Below are positions 52,867 to 60,950 of a stretch of 64,000 nt of DNA, piece by piece; within the stretch, counting starts at the first letter, position 1; each line of letters begins with the position of its first letter. A model generated the notes under the pieces. It had not been told where the DNA came from and ran no database searches. It was given only the letters and a program-made list of their open reading frames with translations. Location: the NCBI GenBank assembly GCA_030068525.1, contig JASJOS010000011.1:62001-126000 (forward strand). Reading direction: 5' to 3'. The translations under genes and the position numbers were made by a program. The stretch comes from Xanthocytophaga flava (GTDB taxonomy: Bacteria > Bacteroidota > Bacteroidia > Cytophagales > 172606-1).

Positions 52867-54207
52867 ATGACAAAATCATCGATTATTCTGAATGCCAGAG
52901 TTGTAAACGAAGGTACAATTACAGAAAAAGATATATATATAAAAGATGGGCGTATCGAACAGATTGGAACAGATTTGCAACATAAATCTGTTAATCAGGT
53001 AATTGATGCAAATGGACAATATCTTATGCCTGGTGTGATAGATGACCAGGTACATTTTCGGGAGCCTGGCCTTACACATAAGGCATCTATTTATACAGAG
53101 AGCAAGGCAGCTGTAGCAGGAGGAGTCACCAGTTTTATGGAGATGCCTAATACAGTTCCTAATGCACTGACGCAGGAATTGCTTGCTGATAAATATCAGA
53201 TTGCCTCACAGACTTCTCTGGCAAACTATTCGTTTTTCATGGGGGCTTCAAATGATAATCTGGCAGAAGTACTCAAGACTAATCCCAAAGATGTATGTGG
53301 GATTAAAATATTTATGGGATCCTCTACAGGTAATATGCTGGTAGATGATGAAGGTACATTGGCTGCTATATTTCGGGAAAGTCCCATGCTGATTGCCACT
53401 CATTGTGAGGATGAAGCAACTATAAAGCAGCGTCAGGAGCAATATCGCCAGCAATATGGCGAAGATGCCCCTGCTCGTATTCATCCAGAGATCCGGAATG
53501 AAGAAGCCTGCTTTAAATCATCCTCAATGGCTGTGGCATTGGCTAAGAAGTATAATACCCGTCTGCATATTTTGCATATTACTACAGGGGATGAACTACC
53601 CTTATTTGACAATACAATTCCTTTAAAACAGAAACGAATCACTTCTGAAGTGTGTGTGCACCATCTCTGGTTTACAGCAGACGATTACGAGACATTGGGG
53701 AATCAGATTAAATGTAATCCTGCTGTAAAAGATAAACGGCATAAGTCAGCTTTATGGGAAGGATTATTGGATAATCATTTGGATATCATAGCTACAGATC
53801 ATGCACCTCATACCTGGGAAGAGAAATCTCAGAACTATTGGAAAGCACCATCAGGTGTACCTTTGGTACAACATTCTCTTGTTTTGATGCTGGAAGCTTA
53901 TCATGAAGGACGAATCTCACTAGAGAAATTGGTAGAGAAGATGTGCCATGCACCTGCTGATTGTTTTCAGATCTCACAACGAGGATATATCCGTGAGGGC
54001 TACTTTGCTGACCTTGTTTTAGTAAATACACAGCAAGAATCGACAGTTTCAAAAGATGTTATCTTCTACAAATGTGGTTGGTCTCCATTTGAAGGGAAAA
54101 CATTCAAATCGTCTGTTACTCATACCTTTGTGTCTGGAAATATGGTGTATAAACAGGGAGATTTTGATGAAAGTAAGAAGGGTACAAGACTTGTATTTGA
54201 CAGATAA
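52867..54207 (+). CDS. pyrC: Dihydroorotase (Bacteroidota variant)
   Basis: The 446-residue amidohydrolase makes dihydroorotate in pyrimidine synthesis. Family motifs: 'VIDDQVHFREPGLTHKA', 'GVTSFMEMPNTVPNA', 'CGIKIFMGSSTG', 'LIATHCEDE', 'LHILHITT' and 'IATDHAPHT'. The first metal-site motif reads DQVHFR: the first His of the usual H-x-H is Gln, a feature I recall from other Bacteroidota dihydroorotases, so the binuclear site may differ. All other ligands are visible. A TATTTTTG box (52830-52837) 30 bp upstream may be its -7 element. Confidence 0.92.
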   Translation: MTKSSIILNARVVNEGTITEKDIYIKDGRIEQIGTDLQHKSVNQVIDANGQYLMPGVIDDQVHFREPGLTHKASIYTESKAAVAGGVTSFMEMPNTVPNALTQELLADKYQIASQTSLANYSFFMGASNDNLAEVLKTNPKDVCGIKIFMGSSTGNMLVDDEGTLAAIFRESPMLIATHCEDEATIKQRQEQYRQQYGEDAPARIHPEIRNEEACFKSSSMAVALAKKYNTRLHILHITTGDELPLFDNTIPLKQKRITSEVCVHHLWFTADDYETLGNQIKCNPAVKDKRHKSALWEGLLDNHLDIIATDHAPHTWEEKSQNYWKAPSGVPLVQHSLVLMLEAYHEGRISLEKLVEKMCHAPADCFQISQRGYIREGYFADLVLVNTQQESTVSKDVIFYKCGWSPFEGKTFKSSVTHTFVSGNMVYKQGDFDESKKGTRLVFDR

Positions 54208-54228
54208 TAAAAAAAATAATTATTTGTT

Positions 54229-54259
54229 TTTGGAATATATCAATCTTGTTGTACTTTTG
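54229..54259 (+). promoter_or_regulatory. Consensus promoter of tRNA-His
   Basis: -33 TTTG at 54229-54232, 19-nt spacer, -7 TACTTTTG at 54252-54259. Predicted start near 54266, just before the tRNA. Confidence 0.85.
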
Positions 54260-54273
54260 TAGCCCAAATCACG

Positions 54274-54350
54274 GAGGATGTAGCTCAGTCGGTTAGAGCA
54301 CTAGATTGTGGTTCTAGGGGTCGTGGGTTCGAGCCCCATCTTCCTCCCCA
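54274..54350 (+). tRNA. tRNA-His (anticodon GTG)
   Basis: A full cloverleaf: acceptor 5' strand 54274-54280, D arm GCTC/GAGC, anticodon stem CTAGA/TCTAG with loop TTGTGGT, T arm GTGGG/CCCAT with loop TTCGAGC, and encoded CCA at 54348-54350. The G at 54273 supplies the G-1 typical of tRNA-His, facing C73 (54347). Position 6:67 of the acceptor stem is a T-T mismatch. Confidence 0.96.
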
Positions 54351-54377
54351 AGCAGGCTTTTAAGCCTGCTTTTTTAT
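54350..54377 (+). terminator. tRNA-His terminator
   Basis: 10-bp stem AAGCAGGCTT (54350-54359) with AAGCCTGCTT (54362-54371) and a following T-run. The first base is also the final A of the encoded CCA. Confidence 0.9.
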
Positions 54378-54411
54378 TTTATAGCTTTTATTCGTGTTAC
54401 TTTTCTTAAAG

Positions 54412-54720
54412 TTACTTGCCAAATAACTTTCCTATACGTCCAAACATTCGTTTTTCAAAGTTCCAGAAGAAGGCAAACTGGCCTAACAGAAACCCGTAGA
54501 ATAATAAAAAGACCTGATAAGCAGGAAAAATGGTAAGTAACCATATCAGTGTTCTATACCACCAGGGAGTGGTAGGTGTGATACCAAGCCATGCAAAGAT
54601 CGGTTTTTTTATATACATAGCCGTGAAGCCTGTTAAAGCGAAGACAATCAGGATTACAATAACCTGCCATACTGTGTGAACACCCCAGCGAGTCTGAAGT
54701 TTTTGAAGAAAAGAAGACAT
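54412..54720 (-). CDS. DUF6787-like small membrane protein
   Basis: The 102-residue protein (start at the internal ATG at 54718-54720; the frame runs 10 codons further) has two hydrophobic helices ('VWQVIVILIVFALTGFTAMYI' and 'RTLIWLLTIFPAYQVFLLFYGFLLGQFAFF') and ends 'FEKRMFGRIGKLFGK'. This pattern matches a Bacteroidota family (DUF6787), sometimes mislabelled as a diacylglyceryl transferase. No function is known; inner membrane by appearance. It is convergent with the tRNA unit. Confidence 0.75.
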   Translation of the reverse strand: MSSFLQKLQTRWGVHTVWQVIVILIVFALTGFTAMYIKKPIFAWLGITPTTPWWYRTLIWLLTIFPAYQVFLLFYGFLLGQFAFFWNFEKRMFGRIGKLFGK

Positions 54721-54941
54721 AAAACTAATTAATGCAGGTTCTGTATACATACCGAAACGGAGGCTAAAAAACGAAAATAGTATATGAACTACAAGTAAAA
54801 TTTGATGAGAAAATTGATGATTAAGATGAGAGGAAGTTTAGCATATCTGTAATTACTAACAGTAAAATGGTTGTCAGCTATTGATTATTCTATGGTTTTT
54901 GTGAGATTTGTAAATATTTGAATACGTAATTTGATATATCC

Positions 54942-55763
54942 ATGTTTCAATCGTTTACATATCTGCAACACTGGTTTCTTACTCTGATTTTATTTATAGG
55001 TTTGCTCTCTTGTAAAAAAGAATCATTAGTACATAAGAAAGGCTATCAACTTGTCTGGAGTGATGAATTTGAGTATAAGGGTTTACCTGATCCTGCCCGT
55101 TGGGGATATGGAGAAGGAGGGAACGGCTGGGGAAATCATGAACTGCAATACTATACAAGAGAACGTATAGAAAATGCGCATGTAGAAAATGGAGTTCTTA
55201 CAATAGAAGCACGCAAGGAAAAATTCAATCAGAATGAGTATACATCTGCACGTTTACATACTAAAGGAAAAGGAGACTGGATGTATGGGCGGATTGATGT
55301 AAAAGCTAAGCTGCCATCAGGTAAAGGTACATGGCCTGCTATTTGGATGCTGGCGTCAACAACTCCCTTGAAATGGCCTGATGATGGCGAACTTGATATT
55401 ATGGAACATGTAGGATATGATCAGGGAGTGATTCATGCCAATATCCATACTAAGGCTTATAACCATACAATTGGTACCAATAAGGGCAATCAATTATCTG
55501 TATCGGATGTTAGCAGTACCTTTCATGTATATAGCATGGAATGGGATGAGGAGAAGATTACATTCTTTATAGATGATAAATCTTATTTTACTTTTACAAA
55601 CGATAAACAGAATAATTCTGCTACCTGGCCTTATAACCAGAAGTTTCACTTGCTGTTAAATATTGCTATTGGTGGAGATTGGGGTGGAAAAGAGGGTATA
55701 GATAACAATATTTTCCCTCAAACAATGGAAGTTGATTATGTCAGAGTTTATCAGAAGAAATGA
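54942..55763 (+). CDS. GH16 family beta-glucanase lipoprotein
   Basis: The 273-residue lipoprotein (lipobox 'FIGLLSC', Cys24) is a GH16 enzyme: the catalytic core E150-L-D-I-M-E155 lies in 'WPDDGELDIMEHVGYD', with Glu150 nucleophile, Asp152 assisting and Glu155 acid/base. 'WGYGEGGNGWGNHELQYYTR' and 'KLPSGKGTWPAIWML' are family motifs of laminarinase/beta-1,3(4)-glucanase types. It is probably at the cell surface, degrading beta-glucans. No SusC/SusD pair is next to it, so it is not in a typical polysaccharide-utilisation locus here. Confidence 0.92.
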   Translation: MFQSFTYLQHWFLTLILFIGLLSCKKESLVHKKGYQLVWSDEFEYKGLPDPARWGYGEGGNGWGNHELQYYTRERIENAHVENGVLTIEARKEKFNQNEYTSARLHTKGKGDWMYGRIDVKAKLPSGKGTWPAIWMLASTTPLKWPDDGELDIMEHVGYDQGVIHANIHTKAYNHTIGTNKGNQLSVSDVSSTFHVYSMEWDEEKITFFIDDKSYFTFTNDKQNNSATWPYNQKFHLLLNIAIGGDWGGKEGIDNNIFPQTMEVDYVRVYQKK

Positions 55764-55781
55764 TTAGGCTATTGGTAATCA

Positions 55782-55815
55782 AAAAGCCCATTCCTTATTT
55801 TAGAAATGGGCTTTT
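55782..55815. terminator. Bidirectional terminator GH16 / lpxA
   Basis: 11-bp perfect stem AAAAGCCCATT (55782-55792) with AATGGGCTTTT (55805-55815). It serves both convergent genes. Confidence 0.85.
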
Positions 55816-55819
55816 AATT

Positions 55820-56599
55820 TTATTCTGAGGTGCCTCGCATAATGCCTCGTTCCGAACTTCGGATAAACTCTATAATCAGATCTCGTTCTACAGATGCTGG
55901 TAAGTTCGTTTCTATTGATTCCAGTGCATCTGCGTTATTTAATCCTCTCAGATAGATATAACGGTAAATTTCCTGAATTTCGTTGATTTTCTCATTGGAG
56001 AAACCTCTGCGACGAAGCCCAATGGAGTTAACACCACTATAGGCTAGTGGCTCACGAGCTGCCTTAACAAAAGGAGGGACATCTTTACGGACAAGAGAAC
56101 CTCCACCTATGTATGTATGAGCTCCAATTTTTGAAAACTGTTGTACGGCGCATGATCCCCCGAATATTACATAATCATCGATCTGTACATGGCCTGCCAA
56201 CTGCACCACATTACCTAAGATACAGTTGTCTCCAATAATACAATCGTGTCCAATGTGAGCATAGGCCATGATAAGACAGTTTTTACCAACAACGGTAGTA
56301 TACTTGTCTACAGTTCCTCTACTCATTGTGACAAATTCGCGAATGGTAGTATAATCGCCAACTACAGCGGTTGTTTCCTCACCTACAAATTTAAGATCCT
56401 GTGGAATAGCCGAAATAATTGCTCCTGGATATATTTTGCAAAACTTCCCAATACGAGCACCTTCGTTGATTACAGCATTGGCTCCTATCCAGGTGCCTTC
56501 TCCAATCTCAACATTTTTATGAATAGTAGCGAAAGGCTCAATTATTACATCAGGGCCTATTTTTGCTTCGGGATGAATGTACGCTAATGGTTGATTCAT
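55820..56599 (-). CDS. lpxA: UDP-N-acetylglucosamine acyltransferase
   Basis: The 259-residue enzyme attaches a 3-hydroxyacyl chain to UDP-GlcNAc, the first step of lipid A synthesis. The left-handed beta-helix hexapeptide repeats are clear ('IGEGTWIGANAVINEGARIG'), the catalytic His is in 'CLIMAYAHIGHDCIIGDNC', and 'KFVGEETTAVVGDYTTIREF' is diagnostic. The frame extends 7 codons upstream to 56620, but homologues start at MNQPLAYIHPEA (ATG 56597-56599). Last gene of the lpxD-lpxC/fabZ-lpxA operon. Confidence 0.96.
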   Translation of the reverse strand: MNQPLAYIHPEAKIGPDVIIEPFATIHKNVEIGEGTWIGANAVINEGARIGKFCKIYPGAIISAIPQDLKFVGEETTAVVGDYTTIREFVTMSRGTVDKYTTVVGKNCLIMAYAHIGHDCIIGDNCILGNVVQLAGHVQIDDYVIFGGSCAVQQFSKIGAHTYIGGGSLVRKDVPPFVKAAREPLAYSGVNSIGLRRRGFSNEKINEIQEIYRYIYLRGLNNADALESIETNLPASVERDLIIEFIRSSERGIMRGTSE

Positions 56600-56684
56600 T
56601 CTTTTGATATATATACACAAGTCTGTAAAACAGGCAGAAAAGCGCTAAGGCTGTCATCGCATATTCACAGACAATATGGTTTAT

Positions 56685-58076
56685 TTATTTTTTTCTAACA
56701 ATACTAGCTGACATAACGGCCTCACATACAACTTGGCCAGCTACAAAAGCCTGTCCTTGCATTTTAGCAATACCACGTTTTATTGGAGCCATTAACTCAC
56801 ACTTGAAAATAATAGTATCTCCTGGAAGAACCATTTTCCGGAAACGGCAATTTTCAATACTTAAGAAATACGTCCAGTAATTTTCAGGGTCAGGTACTGT
56901 ACTCAGTACAAGGATACCACCTGTCTGAGCCATAGCCTCTATCTGCAGCACTCCTGGCATAACAGGATTACCTGGAAAATGCCCCATAAAGAATGGCTCA
57001 TTCATGGTTACATTCTTTACTCCTGTTACTGAACTTTCATCCAGGTGAATAATCTTATCGATTAACTGGAAAGGATAACGATGTGGAAGTATATTGCTGA
57101 TTGCCAGTGAATCCAGAACAGGAGGAAGTTTAGGATCATACACCGGAATGTTACTGCTTGCAGACTCCTGCATTTTCTTCTTGATCTTTTTAGCAAAAGC
57201 TACGTTTGCTGCATGACCTGGACGGGCTGCAAGGATTTGTGCCTTTAATGGACGTCCTGCCAGAGCAAGATCTCCCATTAAATCCAGTAATTTATGACGA
57301 GCAGGTTCATTTTTATAGCGTAACTCTACATTATTCAGAATACCTTCTTTGCGAACTTCTACTTTGGGTTTATTGAATAGGCCTGCAAGATAATCTAATT
57401 CTTCATCCTGAATGATGCGGTCTACAATCACAATAGCATTATTAAGATCACCACCTTTCACCAATCCTGCCTTATGAAGCATTTCCAATTCATGGAGGAA
57501 ACAGAACGTTCTGCAATTGGCTATTTCATTAGAGAACTGGCTGATATCTGTCAATGAAGCATGTTGACTGCCCAGTACTGGAGAGTTATAGTCTACCATT
57601 ACTGTCATTCTATAATCGCTAAGAGGCAGGGCTGCAATTTCTACATCTCTTTCCTTGTCTCTGTAGCGAATCTCTTCTGTAATTTCATAAAAATTACGAA
57701 GAGCATTTTGCTCCTCTCTTTCTGCAAATTCCAGCGCCTGTACAAATTGAATAGAACTTCCATCCATGATAGGAGGCTCTGGTCCATCCAGTTGAATCAG
57801 AACATTATCTATTTCCATACCTACCAATGCGGCTAAGGTATGTTCTACTGTATTGATTCTGGCTCCACTTTGTTCAATGGTAGTACCACGTGAAAGATCT
57901 ACTACATTATCAACATCTGCATCTACAATAGGTTGCCCTTCCAGATCAATTCTTTGAAATTTGTAGCCATGGTGAGGTTTTGCTGGCAGAAAAGTCATAT
58001 TCGCCGGAACCCCTGTATGTAAGCCTACTCCTGAGAGTGTTACAGCCTTCTTAATGGTGTGTTGTTTAAGATGCAT
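56685..58076 (-). CDS. lpxC/fabZ: Bifunctional LpxC deacetylase / FabZ dehydratase fusion
   Basis: The 463-residue fusion combines UDP-3-O-acyl-GlcNAc deacetylase (about 1-300) with 3-hydroxyacyl-ACP dehydratase (about 320-463). LpxC zinc residues are in 'INTVEHTLAALVGMEIDN' and 'ARHKLLDLMGDLALAG' (H-K-L-x-D). The FabZ half shows 'ILPHRYPFQLIDKIIHLDESS' and 'FFMGHFPGNPVMPGVLQIEAMAQTGG' with the catalytic His and Glu. Such fusion is characteristic of the Bacteroidota. It links lipid A and fatty-acid synthesis in one protein. 77 bp separate it from lpxD and 85 bp from lpxA. Confidence 0.97.
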   Translation of the reverse strand: MHLKQHTIKKAVTLSGVGLHTGVPANMTFLPAKPHHGYKFQRIDLEGQPIVDADVDNVVDLSRGTTIEQSGARINTVEHTLAALVGMEIDNVLIQLDGPEPPIMDGSSIQFVQALEFAEREEQNALRNFYEITEEIRYRDKERDVEIAALPLSDYRMTVMVDYNSPVLGSQHASLTDISQFSNEIANCRTFCFLHELEMLHKAGLVKGGDLNNAIVIVDRIIQDEELDYLAGLFNKPKVEVRKEGILNNVELRYKNEPARHKLLDLMGDLALAGRPLKAQILAARPGHAANVAFAKKIKKKMQESASSNIPVYDPKLPPVLDSLAISNILPHRYPFQLIDKIIHLDESSVTGVKNVTMNEPFFMGHFPGNPVMPGVLQIEAMAQTGGILVLSTVPDPENYWTYFLSIENCRFRKMVLPGDTIIFKCELMAPIKRGIAKMQGQAFVAGQVVCEAVMSASIVRKK

Positions 58077-58153
58077 TAGGATTGGTTAAGTTCTGTGTTC
58101 TGTGTTCAGGTTCAAAGCATACTAAGACCAGAACAAGAACTCTGGACCCTGAA

Positions 58154-59200
58154 CTATTTTTCATTAATCGACAAAGTTAGTATTTTTTCTTCCAATTCTT
58201 CAAGTCGCTTTTGAAGTTGTGGTAAGTTTCGAAAAACTGCCAGAGATCTGAGGTTATCTTTATAGTCAAATGCAGGAGATCCCTGAAGCTTTAACCCTTC
58301 TTTTTGAATAGATTTTGATACACCTGATTGGGCACCAAAACTGGTTTTATCTGCAATCTGAAGATGCCCAACAATACCAACCTGACCAGCTATCACACAA
58401 TAATTTCCTATTTTAGTAGATCCGGATATCCCTGACTGTGCTGCAATAACAGTATGTTTACCTATTTCAACATTATGTGCAATCTGTATCAGATTGTCCA
58501 GTTTGGCACCTTGACGAATGATAGTTGACCCCATTGTGGCGCAATCCACAACTGTATTGGCTCCAATACAAACATCATCTTCCAGGACAACATTACCTAC
58601 CTGAGGGATAGGGCGATAGCTTCCATCGGGTTGAGGCGCAAAGCCAAAACCATCACTGCCAATCACAGCTCCTGCATGTACTACACAGCGATTACCTATT
58701 ACTATATCACTATAAATTTTGGCACCCGCGTAGATAACCGTATTGTCGCCAATTGTCACATTGTCACCAATATACGCCTGAGGATATATTTTTACATTGT
58801 TACCAATTTTACAATTGGAGCCAATATAGGAAAAAGCACCCCGAAATATATTATTGCCTGTCGTACTATTGTCTCCAATAAAAGAAGGTTGTTCTATACC
58901 AACCTTTGCTGCCATTAAATATTGCTGATATTGTTCCAGTAAGACAGTAAATGCCAGATAGGGATTATCTACACGGATTAACGTAGCTGTATACTCTTTC
59001 TTCGGCTCAAAGTCTTTACCAACAATAACAGCTGTTGCCTCTGTTGTGTATAAATAAGGTTCGTATTTTTGATTGGATAGAAAAGCCAGACATCCTGCGG
59101 TTGCTTCTTCAATCTTAGCTAATTTATTTACTAGTAATGAGCCGTTGCCTTCTATGCTTCCCTTGAGCATTCCGGCTATCTGTTCTATGGTAAACTCCAT
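58154..59200 (-). CDS. lpxD: UDP-3-O-acylglucosamine N-acyltransferase
   Basis: The 348-residue enzyme adds the second acyl chain in lipid A synthesis. An N-terminal uridine-binding domain ('MEFTIEQIAGMLKGSIEGNG') precedes the hexapeptide beta-helix ('IGNNVKIYPQAYIGDNVTIGDNTVIYAGA', 'GSDGFGFAPQPDGSYRPIPQ'), with the catalytic His in 'LIQIAHNVEIGKHTVIAAQ'. The C-terminal helices end 'QKRLEELEEKILTL'. Gene order in the operon is lpxD, lpxC/fabZ, lpxA. Confidence 0.96.
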   Translation of the reverse strand: MEFTIEQIAGMLKGSIEGNGSLLVNKLAKIEEATAGCLAFLSNQKYEPYLYTTEATAVIVGKDFEPKKEYTATLIRVDNPYLAFTVLLEQYQQYLMAAKVGIEQPSFIGDNSTTGNNIFRGAFSYIGSNCKIGNNVKIYPQAYIGDNVTIGDNTVIYAGAKIYSDIVIGNRCVVHAGAVIGSDGFGFAPQPDGSYRPIPQVGNVVLEDDVCIGANTVVDCATMGSTIIRQGAKLDNLIQIAHNVEIGKHTVIAAQSGISGSTKIGNYCVIAGQVGIVGHLQIADKTSFGAQSGVSKSIQKEGLKLQGSPAFDYKDNLRSLAVFRNLPQLQKRLEELEEKILTLSINEK

Positions 59201-59309
59201 AAGTTGATAAATGTATGAAGAATAAACAATTCAAAATAGTTAATGGATGCACCAGAGGTTGTTTTGCTCCATTCTTAGTCATATTGGAAACTATCAGATA
59301 GTGTTACTT

Positions 59310-60554
59310 TTATAGACTAGCTGGTTCCCAGTTTATTTCTTTTGCCCAGCATGCATAATATTTTCGCACAATTTTACTCATAGCTTTGATATTTGGCAAA
59401 TCTGATGCCAGGGCAATGTCAAGAATCTTACCTTTCTTGGTTAGAATATTGATTCCAGTACCTTGTGACAAGTAGGCTGCATTGCTGGTAGAGCCCTCTA
59501 TGTACAAGTAGTGCATATCTTTTGATGGTATACGATAAAATGTACTTAATTGGTTTTTTATTGTTTTACTGAACTCACGGGATGGCTTTTCTGAAGATAG
59601 AGTAATACGAAATAGTTTTCTCTCCAATAACATTCTGCTTAGAGAGGATAGAATAAAGTCGGAATGGTTTATCCATATCTTCACAGAACCCCATATATCA
59701 TAATCATCCAGGCATTGAAAAGTCTGTAAGTATACAGGATCATTCAGAAAACTTTCCATACGTACTGATTCTTTCAGAAACAAAGAAAGTGGAGGGGATG
59801 CAAAAACTTCAATACCTGCATGAGTTAGCTCTCGGGCTCTTCGTATCACCTGAATTAACATGGTTTCGGCACTGATTGCTGTTTTGTGCAGATATACCTG
59901 CCAGTACATGAGTCGTCGGGCATTGAGAAAGTTTTCAATGCTATAAATGCCTTTTTCTTCCACAACCAGGTTATCATTCACGATGTCAAGCATTTTTATA
60001 ATCCGCTCCGAACCGATAGTCCCTTCTGATACTCCTGTAAAGAAACTATCTCTGTTTAGATAGTCCAACCGGTCTATATCTAACTGCCCGGTAATAAGCT
60101 GATTAAAAAAGCGACGGGGATAGGTGCCGTTAAACATCTGAAGTGCCGTATCCAGTGCACCATTGAATGTTTTATTTAGCCTTTGCATGATTAGCAAAGA
60201 AAGTGATTCATGTTTGACATCACTTAAAATGCTATACTCCAATGCATGTGAACAGGGTCCATGTCCGACATCGTGTAAAAGAATCCCCAGTAAAGCCGAT
60301 TCCCATTCATGGTCTGTAATTTCATGTCCTTTAGAACATAGCGATTTTAAAGTTGATTCCATCAAATGCATTGCTCCTAAAGCATGATGGAATCGGGTAT
60401 GATGTGCACCCAGATATACATAATCTGCTAAGCCCATTTGCCGGATACGGCGTAGCCGCTGAAAGACAGGCTGTTCGATGATATCAAAAATTAAATCACT
60501 ATGTATACTGATGAACCCATAGACAGGGTCATTAAAAATTTTCCGTTTATTCAA
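59310..60554 (-). CDS. HD domain phosphohydrolase
   Basis: The 414-residue cytoplasmic protein has an HD metal site: 'HHTRFHHALGAMHLMESTL' and 'LLGILLHDVGHGPCSHALEYS', with the further Asp in 'ITGQLDIDRLDYLNRD', as in dNTPase-like HD proteins (YwfO-type). It may hydrolyse (d)NTPs; the substrate is unknown. It precedes lpxD by 109 bp on the same strand, a common order in Bacteroidota, and may be the first gene of the lipid A operon. Confidence 0.88.
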   Translation of the reverse strand: MNKRKIFNDPVYGFISIHSDLIFDIIEQPVFQRLRRIRQMGLADYVYLGAHHTRFHHALGAMHLMESTLKSLCSKGHEITDHEWESALLGILLHDVGHGPCSHALEYSILSDVKHESLSLLIMQRLNKTFNGALDTALQMFNGTYPRRFFNQLITGQLDIDRLDYLNRDSFFTGVSEGTIGSERIIKMLDIVNDNLVVEEKGIYSIENFLNARRLMYWQVYLHKTAISAETMLIQVIRRARELTHAGIEVFASPPLSLFLKESVRMESFLNDPVYLQTFQCLDDYDIWGSVKIWINHSDFILSSLSRMLLERKLFRITLSSEKPSREFSKTIKNQLSTFYRIPSKDMHYLYIEGSTSNAAYLSQGTGINILTKKGKILDIALASDLPNIKAMSKIVRKYYACWAKEINWEPASL

Positions 60555-60950
60555 CTTTCTAACAGATTAAAAATATATACAGCCAGTTAAAAGGATTTCT
60601 TTCCGGAAATATGACCTGAAAACTAAATCATAGAATTTACGTTACAGATTAAAATGTAACTGGCATGAAAATGGCTAAAAGCTAGTAGTAAATGCAATTC
60701 AGACTGTCAATAAGTCTATACAATCAAAAAAGTCCAATAAGCCGTTTCTTTCGTTATCTGCTAAAATAGCTGATACCTTATATGGAGGCGGCATGAGATA
60801 TATTTGATTATCTAGAGATAATTTTTATTTAATCTACTCTAACCGTATAATTGTTTTGATAAATTTTTAATTTTTTTACATTGCTTTAAAATATAATCTA
60901 CTGATAGCCAGTAGAGAATTACTTTTTTAATTTTTAAACGGATTTTCGAA
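60555..60950. other. Divergent intergenic region HD gene / porX, 396 bp
   Basis: AT-rich spacer with a short CTACT/AGTAG hairpin near 60897-60913. The sequence TTACTTTTTTAATTT near 60920 may include the porX promoter but no clear TTTG/TAnnTTTG pair exists. No gene recognised. Confidence 0.45.
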
